From Sacculina carcini (lineage: Eukaryota; Arthropoda; Thecostraca; Sacculinidae), in assembly GCA_916048095.2 (NCBI GenBank), contig OU696571.1, positions 8,361,001 to 8,425,000 of the forward strand: a stretch of 64,000 bases of DNA, in the 5' to 3' direction. The position numbers were made by a program, and so were the translations under genes. The notes under the pieces were generated by a model. It worked only from the letters and a program-made list of their open reading frames with translations, did no database searches and was not told where the DNA came from. Below are positions 43,290-55,109 of this stretch, in pieces. Every line of letters starts with the position of its first letter. The stretch's first letter is position 1.

Positions 43290-43514
43290 CAACAAATACA
43301 TTTATATAACATACATACATTTATATAACATATATACATTTATATAACATATATACATTTATATAACATATATACATTTATATAACATATATACATTTAT
43401 ATAACATATATACATTTATATAACATATATACATTTATATAACATATATACATTTATATAACATATATACATTTATATAACATATATACATTTATACAAC
43501 AACAAATGCATATA

Positions 43515-43553
<39 letters not shown>

Positions 43554-43600
43554 GATCCTCTGTGTGTCTGTGTGTGTGTGTGTGTCTGTGTGTGTGTTCG
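43290..43600. repeat. 19-bp tandem repeat, then (TA)n and (TG)n
   Basis: About ten near-identical 19-bp units (ATATATACATTTATATAAC) fill 43297-43495. They are followed by a (TA)n tract (about 43515-43549) and a (TG)n tract (about 43561-43600). The whole is low-complexity AT-rich DNA at the decayed 5' end of LINE-4. Confidence 0.88.
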
Positions 43601-43664
43601 ACCCTCCTTGGTCCATTTTCTATCAGCTATTATTCGGCCACCACTCAGCCTACCCGCTAACAAT

Positions 43665-46505
43665 TTATACCATCACGTTGGAAATTTTCTTGTCTACACT
43701 TTAGATTAAATTCTAAATTTCAAAAATGAAATCAAAAAAAGTTATAGCGGTGAAAAGACAAAATGAACCCTGAAAAATGCGAAAATTGTGGTCAATGCTC
43801 TGCCATCTACTCCTCATAAACCAGAAATGGTACAGCCAAACAGATTATACCACTGTGTAGAAAATTTTCTGTTCTACAAGATAGGTTATAATTCATATCC
43901 AAAAATAGAACAAAAAAGATGTAAACATGACAAAATTTCAATCTATATTCAAAATTATATTTATACTCCACGCGTCCGATTTTCTATACTTTTTTCTCTA
44001 TGTATCAAAAACTAATTATCACACAACTAAATAAATAATACCATCATGCTGGGAATTTTGTTTGCTACAAAACGGTATAATTTTTAATTTTCCAAAGTGT
44101 ATTAAAAAAAGTTACGGCGGTGTGAAGTCAAAATGACAAAGTCAAAAATGCAAAATTAGCACTGGAAACCGTGAATGTTTTGGTAAAAATTCCCCAATCT
44201 ATTCCTCATAAACCAGCAATGGTACAGCTATAAAAATTATACTATTGTGTAGATAATTTTGTGTTCTACAAGAAAAGTTATAATTTATACCCACAAATGA
44301 TACAAAAAATGTGTAAAATTGGCAAAATTGTCAAATACATCCAAAATTACACTTGATCACCGGGCGCCTAAATTAATTCATTTTTCTACCTATTTCTCAG
44401 AAACTATTTGTCACACATTAAAATAAATTATATCATCGTGCTGGAAATTGTATTTTTTTAAAATGCGGTATAATTCTTAATTTTCCAAAGTGTATCTGAA
44501 GGAAGTTACGGCGGTGTAAAGTCAAATGGACATATTGCCAATTTGACAGCTATTATGCGCACTTGCGATTACACAGGAATATACTACTGTGTAGAGAATT
44601 TTGTGTTCTACAAGAAAATGTATAATTTATACCCACAAATGATACAAAAACGTGTAAAATTGGCAAAGTTCTCAAATACATCCAAAATTACACTTGAACA
44701 CCGGGTGACTAAAATTAATTCATTTTTCTACCCATTTCTCAGGAACTGTTTGTCATACATTAAAATTAATTATACCATCGTGCTAGAAATTTTGTTTTCT
44801 ACAATACGGTATAATTTTTAATTTTCCAAAGTGTATCTGAAGGAAGTTACGGCGGTGTAAAGTCAAATTGTCATGTTGCCAATTTGACAGCTATTATGCG
44901 CACTTGCGATTACACATGAATATACACTGATTTAATTTCACTGAAGTCCAATCATAATTTACGCACTTGCGATTACACAGGAATATACTACTGTGTAGAT
45001 AATTTTGTGTTCTACAAGATAAGCTATAATTTATACCCACAAATGATACAAAAAACGTGTAAAATTGGCAAAATTCTCAAATACATCCAAAATTTCACTT
45101 GAACACCGGCCGAATAAAATTAATTAATTTTTCTACTATTTCTCAGTAACTATTTGTTAAACATAAAAATAAATTATACCATCGTGCTAGAAATCTTGTT
45201 TTCTACAATACGGTATAATTTGTAATTTTACAAAGTGTATCTGAAGGAAGTTACGGCGGTGTAAAGTCAAATTATCATGTTGCCAATTTGACAGCTATTA
45301 TGCGCACTTGCGATTACACAGGAATATACACCGATTAAATTTCACTGAAGCCCAATCACAATTAAGAATTCATCATATTATCTCCAAGCATGGATGGTGT
45401 GGTTTTATTGCGTACAGTTTAATTAATGCTACACTTTACTGAATATAAAGGCTTTATTGTCCTCAATAACGGAATATACTACTGTGTAGAAAATTTTGTG
45501 TTCTACAAGAAAAGGTATAATTTATACCCACAAATGATACAAAAAACGTGTAAAATTGGCAAAATTCTCAAATACATCCAAAATTACACTTGAGCACCGG
45601 GTGACTAAAATTTATTCATTTTTCTACCTATTTCTCAAAAACTAATTGTGACACATTAAAATGAATTATACCATCGTGCTAGAAATTTTGGTTTCTACAA
45701 TACGGTATAATTCTTAAATATCCAAAGTGTATCTGAAGGAAGTTACGGCGGTGTAAAGTCAAAATGTCATGTTGCCAATTTGACAGCTATTATGCGCACT
45801 GGCGATTACACATGAATATACACTGATTTAATTTCACTGAAGTCTAATCACAATTGACGCACTTGCGATTACTCAGGAACATACTACTGTGTAGAGAATT
45901 TTGTGTTCTACAAGATAAGCTATAATTTATACCCACAAATGATACAAAAAACGTGTAAAATTGGCAAAATTCTCAAATACATCCAAAATTACACTTGAAC
46001 ACCGGGCGACTAAAATTAATTCATTTTTCTACCTATTTCTCAGGAACTATTTGTTACACATAAAAATAAATTATACCATCGTGCTAGAAATTTTGTTTTC
46101 TACAATACGGTATAATTTGTAATTCTGCAAAGTGTATCTAAAGGAAGTTACGGCGGTGTAAATTCAAAAGGACATATTGCCAATTTGACAGCTATTATGC
46201 GCACTTGCGATTACACAGGAATATACTACTATGTAGATAATTTTGTGTTCTACAAGATAAGCTATAATTTATACCCACAAATGATACAAAAAACGTGTAA
46301 AATTGGCAAAATTCTCAAATACATTCAAAATTACACTTGAACCTCGGGTGACTAAAATTTATTCATTTTTCTACCCATTTCTCAGGAACTGTTTGTCATA
46401 CATTAAAATTAATTATACCATCGTGCTAGAAATTTTGTTTTCTACAACACGGTATTATTCTTAATTTTCCAAAGTGTATCTGAATTTTCCAAAGTGTATC
46501 TGAAG
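43665..46505. repeat. Satellite array with a unit of about 400 bp (seven copies)
   Basis: The landmark GTTACGGCGGTGT (GTTATAGCGGTG in the first copy) recurs at 43741, 44111, 44505, 44846, 45250, 45742 and 46147, giving spacings of 370, 394, 341, 404, 492 and 405. Each unit also contains a TACCATCGTGCTAGAAATTT block, a TTGACAGCTATTATGCGCAC block, a CTACTGTGTAGATAATTTTG block and an ACTTGAACACCGGG block. The pairs TTCTACAA...GGTATAAT suggest dyad structure. Spacing varies by indels, including an extra AT-rich insert in 45370-45470. No coding frame is conserved. Confidence 0.88.
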
Positions 46506-46507
46506 TG

Positions 46508-46543
46508 TTATGAATTGCTCCGCACAACGGGCGGGTTTTAATG

Positions 46544-46620
<77 letters not shown>

Positions 46621-47960
46621 AATAAGAAATTATCTGTCTGTCTGTGTATGTATGCTTGAATATGAGGTGACATAATTGCGCTGGTTCATGGTTCGCTGGT
46701 TCAATGATCAGGGGCTTCAAACGCAAACGAAGCGATGGCTCATTTTTATGAAATAAAAATGTCCCGCGGGCAGCAATAAAACGTTCAATTTCACCGTATA
46801 GAATGAATTCATATACAAAACTAATGGATTTGACTTCAAGAACCAGAACGGATGGTGTTCGAGTTCTGAATTATTCCTCACGTCGGGCGGGTTTAAATAT
46901 GAGGCGGGATGAGTGAAAATATTTTGTCAAAATAAAATTAAAAATAATGAAATTTAGACCTTTTAATTGATTAAGGTTTTCATGAGTTTGCCTTATTTAT
47001 TTTTAATTTGCAATATTTTTATGAATTGCTCCGCACAACGGGCGGGTTTTAATGCTATATATAAACATAAAGAAGAAATTATCTGTCTGTCTGTGTATGT
47101 ATGCTTGAATATGAGGTGACATAATTGCGCTGGTTCATGGTTCGCTGGTTCAATGATCAGGGGCTTCAAACGCAAACGAAGCGATGGCTCATTTTTATGA
47201 AATAAAAATGTCCCGCGGGCAGCAATAAAACGTTCAATTTCACCGTATAGAATGAATTCATTTACAAAACTAATGGATTTGACTTCAAGAACCAGAACGG
47301 ATGGTGTTCGAGTTCTGAATTATTCCTCACGTCGGGCGGGTTTAAATATGAGGCGGGTTTAGTGAAAATATTTTGTCAAAATAAAATTAAAAATAATGAA
47401 ATTTAGACCTTTTAATTGACTAATGTTTTCATGAGTTTGCCTTATTTGTTTTTAATTTGCAATATTTTTATTAATTGCTCCGCACAACGGGCGGGTTTTA
47501 ATGCCATATATATACATAAAGAAGAAATTATCTGTCTGTCTGTGTATGTATGCTTGAATATTAGGTGACATAATTGCGCTGGTTCATGGTTCGCTGGTTC
47601 AATGATCAGGGGCTTCAAACGCAAACGAAGCGATGGCTCATTTTTATGAAATAAAAATGTCCCGCGGGCAGCAATAAAACGTTCAATTTCACCGTATAGA
47701 ATGAATTCATATACAAAACTAATGGATTCGACTTCAAGAACCAGAACGGATGGTGTTCGAGTTCTGAATTTTTCCTCACGTCGGGCGGGTTTAAATATGA
47801 GGCGGGTTGAGTGAAAATATTTTGTCAAAATAAAATTAAAAATAATGAAATTTAGACCTTTTAATTGATTAAGGTTTTCATGACTTTGCCTTATTTATTT
47901 TTAATTTGCAATTTATTTATTAATTGCTCCGCACAACGGGCGGGTTTTAATGCTAGTATA
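46508..47960. repeat. 449-bp tandem repeat, three units and a partial
   Basis: AATTGCTCCGCACAACGGGC recurs at 46513, 47024, 47473 and 47922. Spacings are 511, 449 and 449; the first unit is longer because of a (TA)n run of about 75 bp (46544-46616). Units are about 95 per cent alike by eye. Each has two GGGCGGGTTT(T)AA boxes and a stretch TCTGTCTGTCTGTGTATG. On the minus strand the units stay open for 60-128 codons with the same peptide (RLKPLIIEPANHEPAQLCHL), but I do not recognise it. Confidence 0.9.
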
Positions 47961-49048
47961 TATATATATAATTAACATTTATACATTTATACAACAATAA
48001 ATGCATTAATATAACAAATATTTAGCGAAATTCTTATAACTTCCGCCTGTGAGAAATATGTTCAATGTTTCTATGTTTATGCCTAAAAACCCTTTGTCGG
48101 CTGTCTCACTTCCCTCCTCTGTCTTGGCCTGAGTGACGCAACTCCTTGCCGGCTGCCGATTTACTGGTCGGTATGTAATCGCGAATAGACCAACCATTCG
48201 GGTCAGACAATTGTATAAGTCATGTAACAATTCGAGTTAACAGCGGTCGCCTAGTGACAAGTTGTCATTCAGCGGTCGCCCATTGAGCAGTCATTATTAA
48301 GTCGTTATTCAGCAGTCGCCAAGTGAACTTCATCGTGACAGTCTTCGTTTCGTCAGTGGCGTGCGTAGTGCAGTCTTAGAGTTTAATGCGCCGTGCTACC
48401 TCGTCCAACTTGTCATCGACGTGGCTACGAGGTCGATGACTGCCCGAAAGGTAACTTTTCGGCAAAAGGTAAAAGGCTAAAAGGTTAATCGCTCGGGCCA
48501 ATAATCTATTACCTCACCCCGTTCTCACATTTTGCCGAAAAAGACTCATTGATCGTTTTGATAATTCGTATTTCGCAATATTTCAATGTTTACGTAAACA
48601 ATCAACTTTGTCGTTACAATTGCCGAGTACCTTGCAAAGGAAATATCCGGTGTTGCTCACATCCGAACTCCTCAGCATGTTAGCATTGTTCGTTGTGTGA
48701 AAGCGCTGAATGTGTGTCTGTAATAACAGTGTGCGTTGCGATTAGTGATGCAAAAAAAACTTTTTTTTGTTGCGTTTTTTTTGCAATAATGTTTTTTTAG
48801 TTTTTTTTCTTCTACAATTTGCCCAAATTCTCATCGGATGTTGGATTTTAGTACATGCAAACGAGTTTAATTGACGTTTTGTACATCTTTACGTGTCTTA
48901 TTTCAAAGATAATTTGATAATGATATGAAAAAACAAAAATATTTCTCAATAAATACCTCAGGAGAATGTTTGAAAGTGAATCCGGGTCCGGTGGTTTAGG
49001 TTTTTTCATTGATAAAACCCATGTTTTATAATATGGTTTTAATGATGT
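47961..49048. other. Non-coding stretch with imperfect repeats and T-runs
   Basis: From 48240 to 48340 there are imperfect repeats of CAGCGGTCGCC / CAGCAGTCGCC. At 48446-48458 and 48535-48549 lie inverted arms CTTTTCGGCAAAA and TTTTGCCGAAAAAG that could form a hairpin. From 48755 to 48815 there are long T-runs. No gene is supported; 74 open codons on the minus strand (48006-48230) have no recognised motif. Confidence 0.5.
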
Positions 49049-49172
49049 GTCGTCGACGACGTTTGACGTTTCAGTCGTCGTCGAGTAGCCGTCGCGAGTG
49101 GTGCTGTTTCTGTGAGCTCCGTGTCTTCCTTATTTACTTTGTCTTTTTCTGTGCGCGAGTGTTGTGACCGCA

Positions 49173-50318
49173 ATGCCCAACCGTTCTGACATTGATCGAT
49201 TGTGTTGTTGCGGTGAGTCCGTTTCCGCCGTCGCGCACATTGTGTGCGAAGGATGTTCCGCCTTATTTCACCCCTCATGCGCTGCGCTTTCTACACCGGC
49301 ATACAATGCTGTCAAGAAGCATAAACTGTTTTGAGTTTGTGCCTTGTGCAAAACAGACTTCGTATCAGTCAAGCGTAATACACTAACTGTCGAGAAAGTG
49401 ACATCGGTGATGGAGTCCCGCTTAGCCAAGCTGCGAGCCGAACTGCTTGATGATCTGCGTGAATTTCACCCCTCTCGCTGCGCCTCTGCCAACGCAGATG
49501 AAAATACCGCTTACCACCACAACGTGCCAGCCCGCACCATTGCTCTTGTGGTAAAAAACAAAAGTAAAGAACCTGTACGAGCTGATATCTTGCAGCAACA
49601 TCTGCAAACGGTACAAGTGAAAACGGCCCGTCCTACATCATCTGGTGGTTTTGATTTGCGCTGCTCCACCGATGACGCCGCTGCCCAGGCAGCCAAGTCG
49701 CTTGCCGACAATATCGACGGAGTGCAAGTAGCAGTGCTGAATAAGCAGCAAACAATTCTGCCGAAAATCACCCTCGTGGATGTGCCACCCTCGTCCCCTG
49801 ATAGTCTGCTGGCCTCCCTGCGTGCCAAGAACAGTTTTCTCACTGATGTCCCAGAAGCCGACCTCAAGTTATTCTTCATCACCCCGCCTAAACAAGGTCG
49901 CTCTCATGCCGTGCTGGGAGTCTCACCGGGATTTCGGCAAAAAATTCGCGAGAGAGGTGATCGCCTCTTCGTCCATCTACGCTGTTGTCGCGTTTATGAC
50001 AGGTTTTGGGTGACTCGCTGCTCTTGCTGCTGTGGACTTGGTCACAAGTTTGAGCGTTGCCCCACAAAAGCACCCGTCTGTGGCTATTGTGCTGGTCCCC
50101 ACCCCACCTCCGCCTGTCCTGATCGCAGCACACTGAAATGTGTCAACTGCACCAATCACGGCCAAACTTCTAACCATTCTGTTTTTTCCCCAGTGTTCTT
50201 CCTTCTTGGCTGTCCGCAATTCTATCCGTGCCCGCACTCTCTCAGCTCCCACCCCCTCACCATCGACCGTCCTCCCTCGTCATCCATCGCCAATGCTAAA
50301 TTGACTATCGCCTTCTAG
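49173..50318 (+). pseudogene. LINE-7 ORF1: PHD finger and zinc knuckles, one TGA
   Basis: From ATG 49173 the frame reads a PHD-type finger (LCCCGESV, CEGCSALFHPSC, then VCALC) but has TGA at 49332-49334 just before VCALC. After the stop the same frame runs 324 codons from 49344: an RNA-binding ORF1 core and three Cys-rich knuckles (CSCCCGLGHKFERC, CGYCAGPHPTSAC, CVNCTNHGQTSNH). The codon at the stop was probably TGG (Trp before the last PHD Cys pair). The last about 50 residues are Ser/Pro-rich and may be past a frameshift. Confidence 0.8.
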
Positions 50319-50389
50319 CGATTCTTCCCTTGCTCTTTCTATTTCAACGCAATTTCCCTGTCACTCTTCCATCTCTTCCCTATCCTGCT

Positions 50390-51190
50390 GCTCACTTCCC
50401 TCTCCTCCACCTAGTCCACATTTTAACTCTAAGGAACTTACAATTGGATTTCTCAACATCAGATCGGCTCGAAATAAAACGACTAACATATCCCACCTCT
50501 TTGCCTCACATAATCTGTCTATTCTCTGTCTTGCCGAAACCTGGCTCCTTGATTCTGATATTTCCTCATTCTCTGCTAACTTATCTTCCTGTTCTTCTTT
50601 CCTACACAAATCGCGCGACAGTCTTCTAAGTCTTCGGGTGGCGGGGTAGGTTGTCTTTTCTCCAAAGGTCTCTCCATTTCATCTCTTTCCAATCTGGTTT
50701 CTTCTCCCACTTCATTCGAATTCCTAGCTCTCAACCTCTCGGTCACTTCTTTCAACAAGTTTTGCATCCTTATCATTTACCGTCCCAATCACCCCGGCAC
50801 TTCCGCGATGTTTTTTCAAGAGTTTCCTCCTCTCATTGAAGCGGTCTCGTCTATTTTCTCCAGCCATTTTATCATACTCGGCGACTTTAACGTCTGGCTT
50901 GATTCACCCTTGGCCAATCCTTACTGCTTGAATTTTATCTCATTACTTACTTCCCATGGTCTCGCTTATTCTTCTCTCTCTCCTACACATATATCTGGCC
51001 ATAAACTTGATCTAGTCCTGTTTCCCTCCCCATTTCTCTCGTCTGATCCTGTACCTTACGATGTCTTTGTATTCCCTCCTGATTCCTCTGTCTCTGATCA
51101 TAGCCTACTTTGATCTACCCTGCCGCTCATTTGTCCTCCTTCTCATACTCCGTCCAGCTATCGTAACTACAAACGTTTTAATTCCATTGA
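50390..51190 (+). pseudogene. LINE-7 ORF2: endonuclease, frameshifted
   Basis: Endonuclease blocks run through two frames: LTIGFLNIRSARNK and LCLAETWLLDSD before about 50605, then SSGGGVGCLF, ILIIYRPNHPG, IILGDFNVWLD, HKLDLVL and SVSDHSLL. A TGA follows SDHSLL at 51111-51113. The region ends at NSIEFHSLL where LINE-8 is inserted. Confidence 0.78.
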
Positions 51191-51249
51191 ATTTCACTCA
51201 CTATTGATTTAACACAGTCACATGTGTTTTCTAGTGTTTTTCTTGTTGT

Positions 51250-54239
51250 GTGTGTATTTGTGTGTATGTCTGCTTTGTATTGTGTGTGTTGTATGCTTGT
51301 TATTTTGTTGTGACATTACGTATGCATGTGTTATGTGCTATGTTTTTGTGCTCGCATGCGTCGTGCATTATGTGTTTATTTGTATGTTTGCTTTGCGTTG
51401 TGTGTGTGCCTTCTCACACCGTGGATTTGTCGTTTCTGCTGATGATGTGTGGCGATGTTGAAATGAATCCCGGTCCTGCTCGATCACAAAACCGATTTTC
51501 AAATATACTTTTCGCCAACATCAGAGGCTTGTATAAGAACATCATAGATTTGATAGCAGCCAGTCGCTCCAAGGACATCGTTATCTGTGCCGAAACGCTT
51601 GTGTCCGATTATCGGGACCAATCTGAGCTCTTGATGCCTGGTTTCAGTAAGCCATTGCTAATCAAACGTGACTCAAAAACAGGCGGCGTGGCATGGCAGT
51701 GTACGTACGCAAAGGCTTTTCAGCAACGAGAATTACAGCGCACGACTGCACTTGTCATGAAGTTATGCTGCTGCGTGTCAACACCGCCTTGATGAATTTT
51801 TACATCTTTGGAGCCTACCGAAATCCAGACAGTAACGACTCTATCTACGAATGTCTCTTGTCAGTCATGTCAACAATTCAGGAGAAGGACACCAAGTCAG
51901 CATTTGTATTTGTGGGAGACATGAACGCCCATCACCGTGAGTGGTTATTGTCGACATCTCCTACAGACGCTCATGGTAGAGCAGCATATGATTTCTGCAC
52001 CATTTCTGGCTGCTCCCAAATGGTGTCCGGTCCCACACATCAAGCGGGAAACTGTTTGGACTTGGTTATGACAGACGTCTCAGATATCGTGAGTGTAAAC
52101 GTGGAAGCTCCAATAGGAAGTTCAGATCACTCGTCGCTGTCCGTGAAGTTGACATTGAGACAGAAGGTTTCTCCTTACACGATTTCAAGGCTCGTGCACA
52201 CGAAGAACAATGTTGACTGGGTGAAGGTGAATGATGAATTGAAAGCAATTAAAGTTTCAAATCTGCAGCAGAAGTACTGCCCCATCGATGCATTGAACAA
52301 ATACATTACCGATGTTATCTCAAGGAGAGTGCCTACTAAAAAACTACGTTTTCGCTCTGATGACAAAGCGTGGTTCACCAACGAATGTCGCAGCGCACGT
52401 GAATCCAAGCAGGAGGCTTACCACAAGTGGCTCCAATCACGCTCAGCCGATTCAAGGAATGTCTACACTGAGGCCAGACGGCATGCTGAGCATGTGTATT
52501 CAGAAGCGGAAACACGTCACTCAAAGAAACTTGCTGAAAAGCTAACATCTGCCAATGACGCCCACAAATGGTGGTCAACGTTGAAATCGTCATTGTTTGG
52601 ACATGACCTGTCTGTCCCTCCATTATTTTCAGCGAACGGTGAGCTCAAAAGCAACCCAACAGAGAAGGCAGAGTTGCTTATAGATTACTTCAATACCAAG
52701 CAATGTCAAGGGTCCATTCCGTCTGACGATTCATCTGTCCTCGCCCCGAAAACAAAAGGCATTGCCTTCCGATCAAAAGAAGTGGCGAATCTCATGAAAG
52801 ACCTTGATGCCCACGGAAAAACAGACCCTCTGAATATGTTTCCGCTATTTTTCAAGAAGACGGCAGATACTCTAGCTCCGAAGCTCAGTGCTCTTTTCAG
52901 GCGCTTGATTAAGACTGGTTCGTTGCCATCATGTTGGCGAGTTGCGAATATCACGCCCATACCAAAAGGAACCAATTCAGCTGATTTTGCAAACTACCGG
53001 CCAATATCAATTACGCCGATTCTGTCCAAAATATTCGAGCACTTGATATCTTCCAGACTGTCCAAGTACCTGGAGAGCAACAATCTGATGTCGGAAAACC
53101 AATTTGCATACCGCAAAAAACTCAGCACGACTGACGCTCTGCTTACTATCACGCATGAGCTCCAGCAAGTGCTAGACAAAGGCAGTGAAGCCTGGATTGT
53201 GCAGTTGGATATCTCGGCAGCATTTGACCGTGTGAGCCACCAGGGCTTGTTGCAAAAACTGAGAAACATTGGAGTCGGCGGCCGTTTGCTAAGTGTTTTG
53301 CATCAATTTCTCTCCAATCGCGTACAACGTGTTGCCATCGATGGAGCATACAGTGGCTGGCAGAGCATTGTGTCCGGTGTCCCGCAGGGAAGTGTGTTGG
53401 GTCCTATTTTGTTCAACATTCACACCGCTGACCTGTACACAACCACACGCAACCCTGTATATGGATATGCTGATGATATCACCTTGATGGCTGTAATTTC
53501 ATCTCCTTCGGACAGACCACAGGTGCGTCAAACGGTCAACAACGATCTCAGCAGCGTTTTGAAGTGGTGTGAGAGGTGGAATATGATGCTGAACACTACG
53601 AAATATAAATGCTTGTTGGTTTCTAGGTCACGTACCGTTCAGCCTTCACATGGAGCTATCCTCATAAATGACACCCCACTCAGCGTGTGTGATGAGCTCA
53701 AAATATTGGGAGTACATGTAGACTCAAAGCTGACGTTTGAGAGTCACATTCGGAAGCTGGTTTGTTCGGCATCGCGGAAACTGGGAATTATAAGAAAGGC
53801 ATATCGGATGTTCGGTAGCAGCACAATCTCAAAAAGTTGTTTTCGCTGTTTCATTTTGCCAATTCTGGAGTACTGCGCCTCCGTGTGGTCTTCTGCTGCG
53901 TATTGTCACCTCAATCTCATCAACAGAGTTGTTAGAGCTTGCAGGTTCCTCTGTGGTGACTTGGTTCTTGGTGATCTTTGCCATCGTCGAAAGGTCAGCA
54001 GCGTGTGCATGCTGTACAAGACCAAGCACAACGACCATCATCCGATGAGCAAGTCAATTCCTGATGATTTCGTGGCAGCAAGAAGCACACGGTTTACATC
54101 CAAACAGCATTCCCAGTGCATGGCTCCAATTCATTGTCGTACAAACCAATTCCAACGTTGCTTTCTTCCGGCCACTGTGTCTACTTGGAACACTTTGAAG
54201 GAGGAGGCTTTCTCGCAGAACAATTTGAAGAAATTCTAG
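51250..54239 (+). pseudogene. LINE-8 ORF: hydrophobic leader, 2A-like motif, endonuclease, RT; one frameshift
   Basis: The first frame has a Cys/Val/Leu-rich hydrophobic leader (about residues 5-53), then GDVEMNPGP at 68-76 and the start of the endonuclease (FANIRGLYKNIIDL, CAETLV, KTGGVA). At 51689-51698 the pentamer TGGCA is tandemly repeated; one copy too many shifts the frame. Reading then continues from 51693 in the second frame for 848 codons: VYVRKGF, GAYRNPDSNDS, FVGDMNAHHREW, SSDHSSL, then RT with YRPISITPILSK, QLDISAAFDRVSH, GVPQGSVLGPIL, YADDITLM and a C-terminal FLPATVSTWNTL block. Without the duplication it would be a complete ORF. Confidence 0.87.
51451..51477 (+). promoter_or_regulatory. 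2A-like ribosome-skipping motif in LINE-8
   Basis: Encodes GDVEMNPGP, which fits the D-x-E-x-N-P-G-P core of 2A peptides exactly, with Gly-Asp-Val before it. In known cases the ribosome skips the Gly-Pro bond, releasing the upstream peptide. It sits between a hydrophobic leader and the endonuclease, the position reported for 2A-like sequences in non-LTR retrotransposons. Activity is inferred. Confidence 0.75.
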
Positions 54240-54494
54240 GCCAAAGTAAATGAAATGCTACTGAAAGGGCGGAATTGACTGTTGAGTCTTATTAATTGTA
54301 TATTTATTCATATTTATTGTTATTTATTCATGCTTATTGTTATTTATTTTCTATTTATTTATATTTATTCATGCTTATTGTTATTTATTTTCTATTTATT
54401 TATATTTATTCTTAATTTACTCTCTATTTATTACTATTTATTATTGGTTGTTGTTATTTATTAAAATATACTTTTACTCAGTGTTGGCTGTTGT

Positions 54495-54750
54495 TGTTTA
54501 TTGATACATATTCATTGTTGTTGCTGTTTATTGAATCATATTTATTTTTGTTGTTGTTTATTGAGTCATATTTATTGTTGTTGCTGTTTATTGAATCATA
54601 TTTATTGTTGTTGTTTATTGAATCATATTTATTGTTGTTGCTGTTTATTGAATCATATTTACTGGTGTTGCTGTTTATTGAATCATATATATTTGTGTTG
54701 TTGTTACTTATTGAATCATATTTATATTTATTGTTGGATGTTTCTTATTG
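54495..54750. repeat. 30-bp minisatellite in the LINE-8 3' UTR
   Basis: TTGAATCATA (or a one-base variant) recurs at 54531, 54561, 54591, 54618, 54648, 54678 and 54711, with TTGATACATA at 54501: spacings of 30, 30, 30, 27, 30, 30 and 33. Each unit includes TTGTTGTTGCTGTTTA. Because the spacings are multiples of three, two frames stay open, which is not evidence of coding. Confidence 0.88.
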
Positions 54751-55109
54751 AATCATATTTATTGTTCTTGATTGTTATTTATTACTTATTTATTAATATT
54801 TATTCTTATTTTTTGATGGCTGTTATTTACTGATTCACATATTTATTGTTGATTGTTATTATTTATTGAGGAACGTGGGAGGAGTGACATTATGGATTGT
54901 TATCGGATGATGGTTTATTATTTATTGTTATTTATTTATTATTTTCTTTCCATCTCTCTCTCTAGACTTTTTTCTTTTTGAACTCTCTTTCTCTCTGAAT
55001 CTTTTGGGCGCTTCCGGTACATGGGGCCACATTAGGGTGGTATTAGTGCTTGCACTCTTCCCATGCTACTGGATTTGCCTGTAATTAATAATAATAAAAA
55101 AGTAATATT

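Larger units (their letters stand above)
51195..55108 (+). mobile_element. LINE-8: CR1-like LINE with a 2A-like motif
   Basis: Inserted in LINE-7 between endonuclease and RT. A TG-rich leader precedes one long coding region (51250-54239). A long 3' UTR rich in TTATT units, including a 30-bp minisatellite, follows, and it ends in an AATAATAATAAAAAAGTAA tail near 55085-55108. The exact 5' edge and target duplication are not clear. The coding region is broken only by a 5-bp duplication. Confidence 0.82.

Noticed and set aside
46544-46616. Tyr-Ile repeat peptide
   Set aside because: It is the translation of a (TA)n tract.
43290-47960. CRISPR array
   Set aside because: Repeat units are 19, about 400 and 449 bp with no unique spacers, and the context is eukaryotic.
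48446-48549. Inverted arms CTTTTCGGCAAAA as ends of a miniature transposon
   Set aside because: The arms are about 75 bp apart, imperfect, and no flanking duplication is visible.
54491-54833. Leu-rich and Cys-rich repeat proteins at 54491-54833
   Set aside because: They are translations of a 30-bp minisatellite in the LINE-8 3' UTR.
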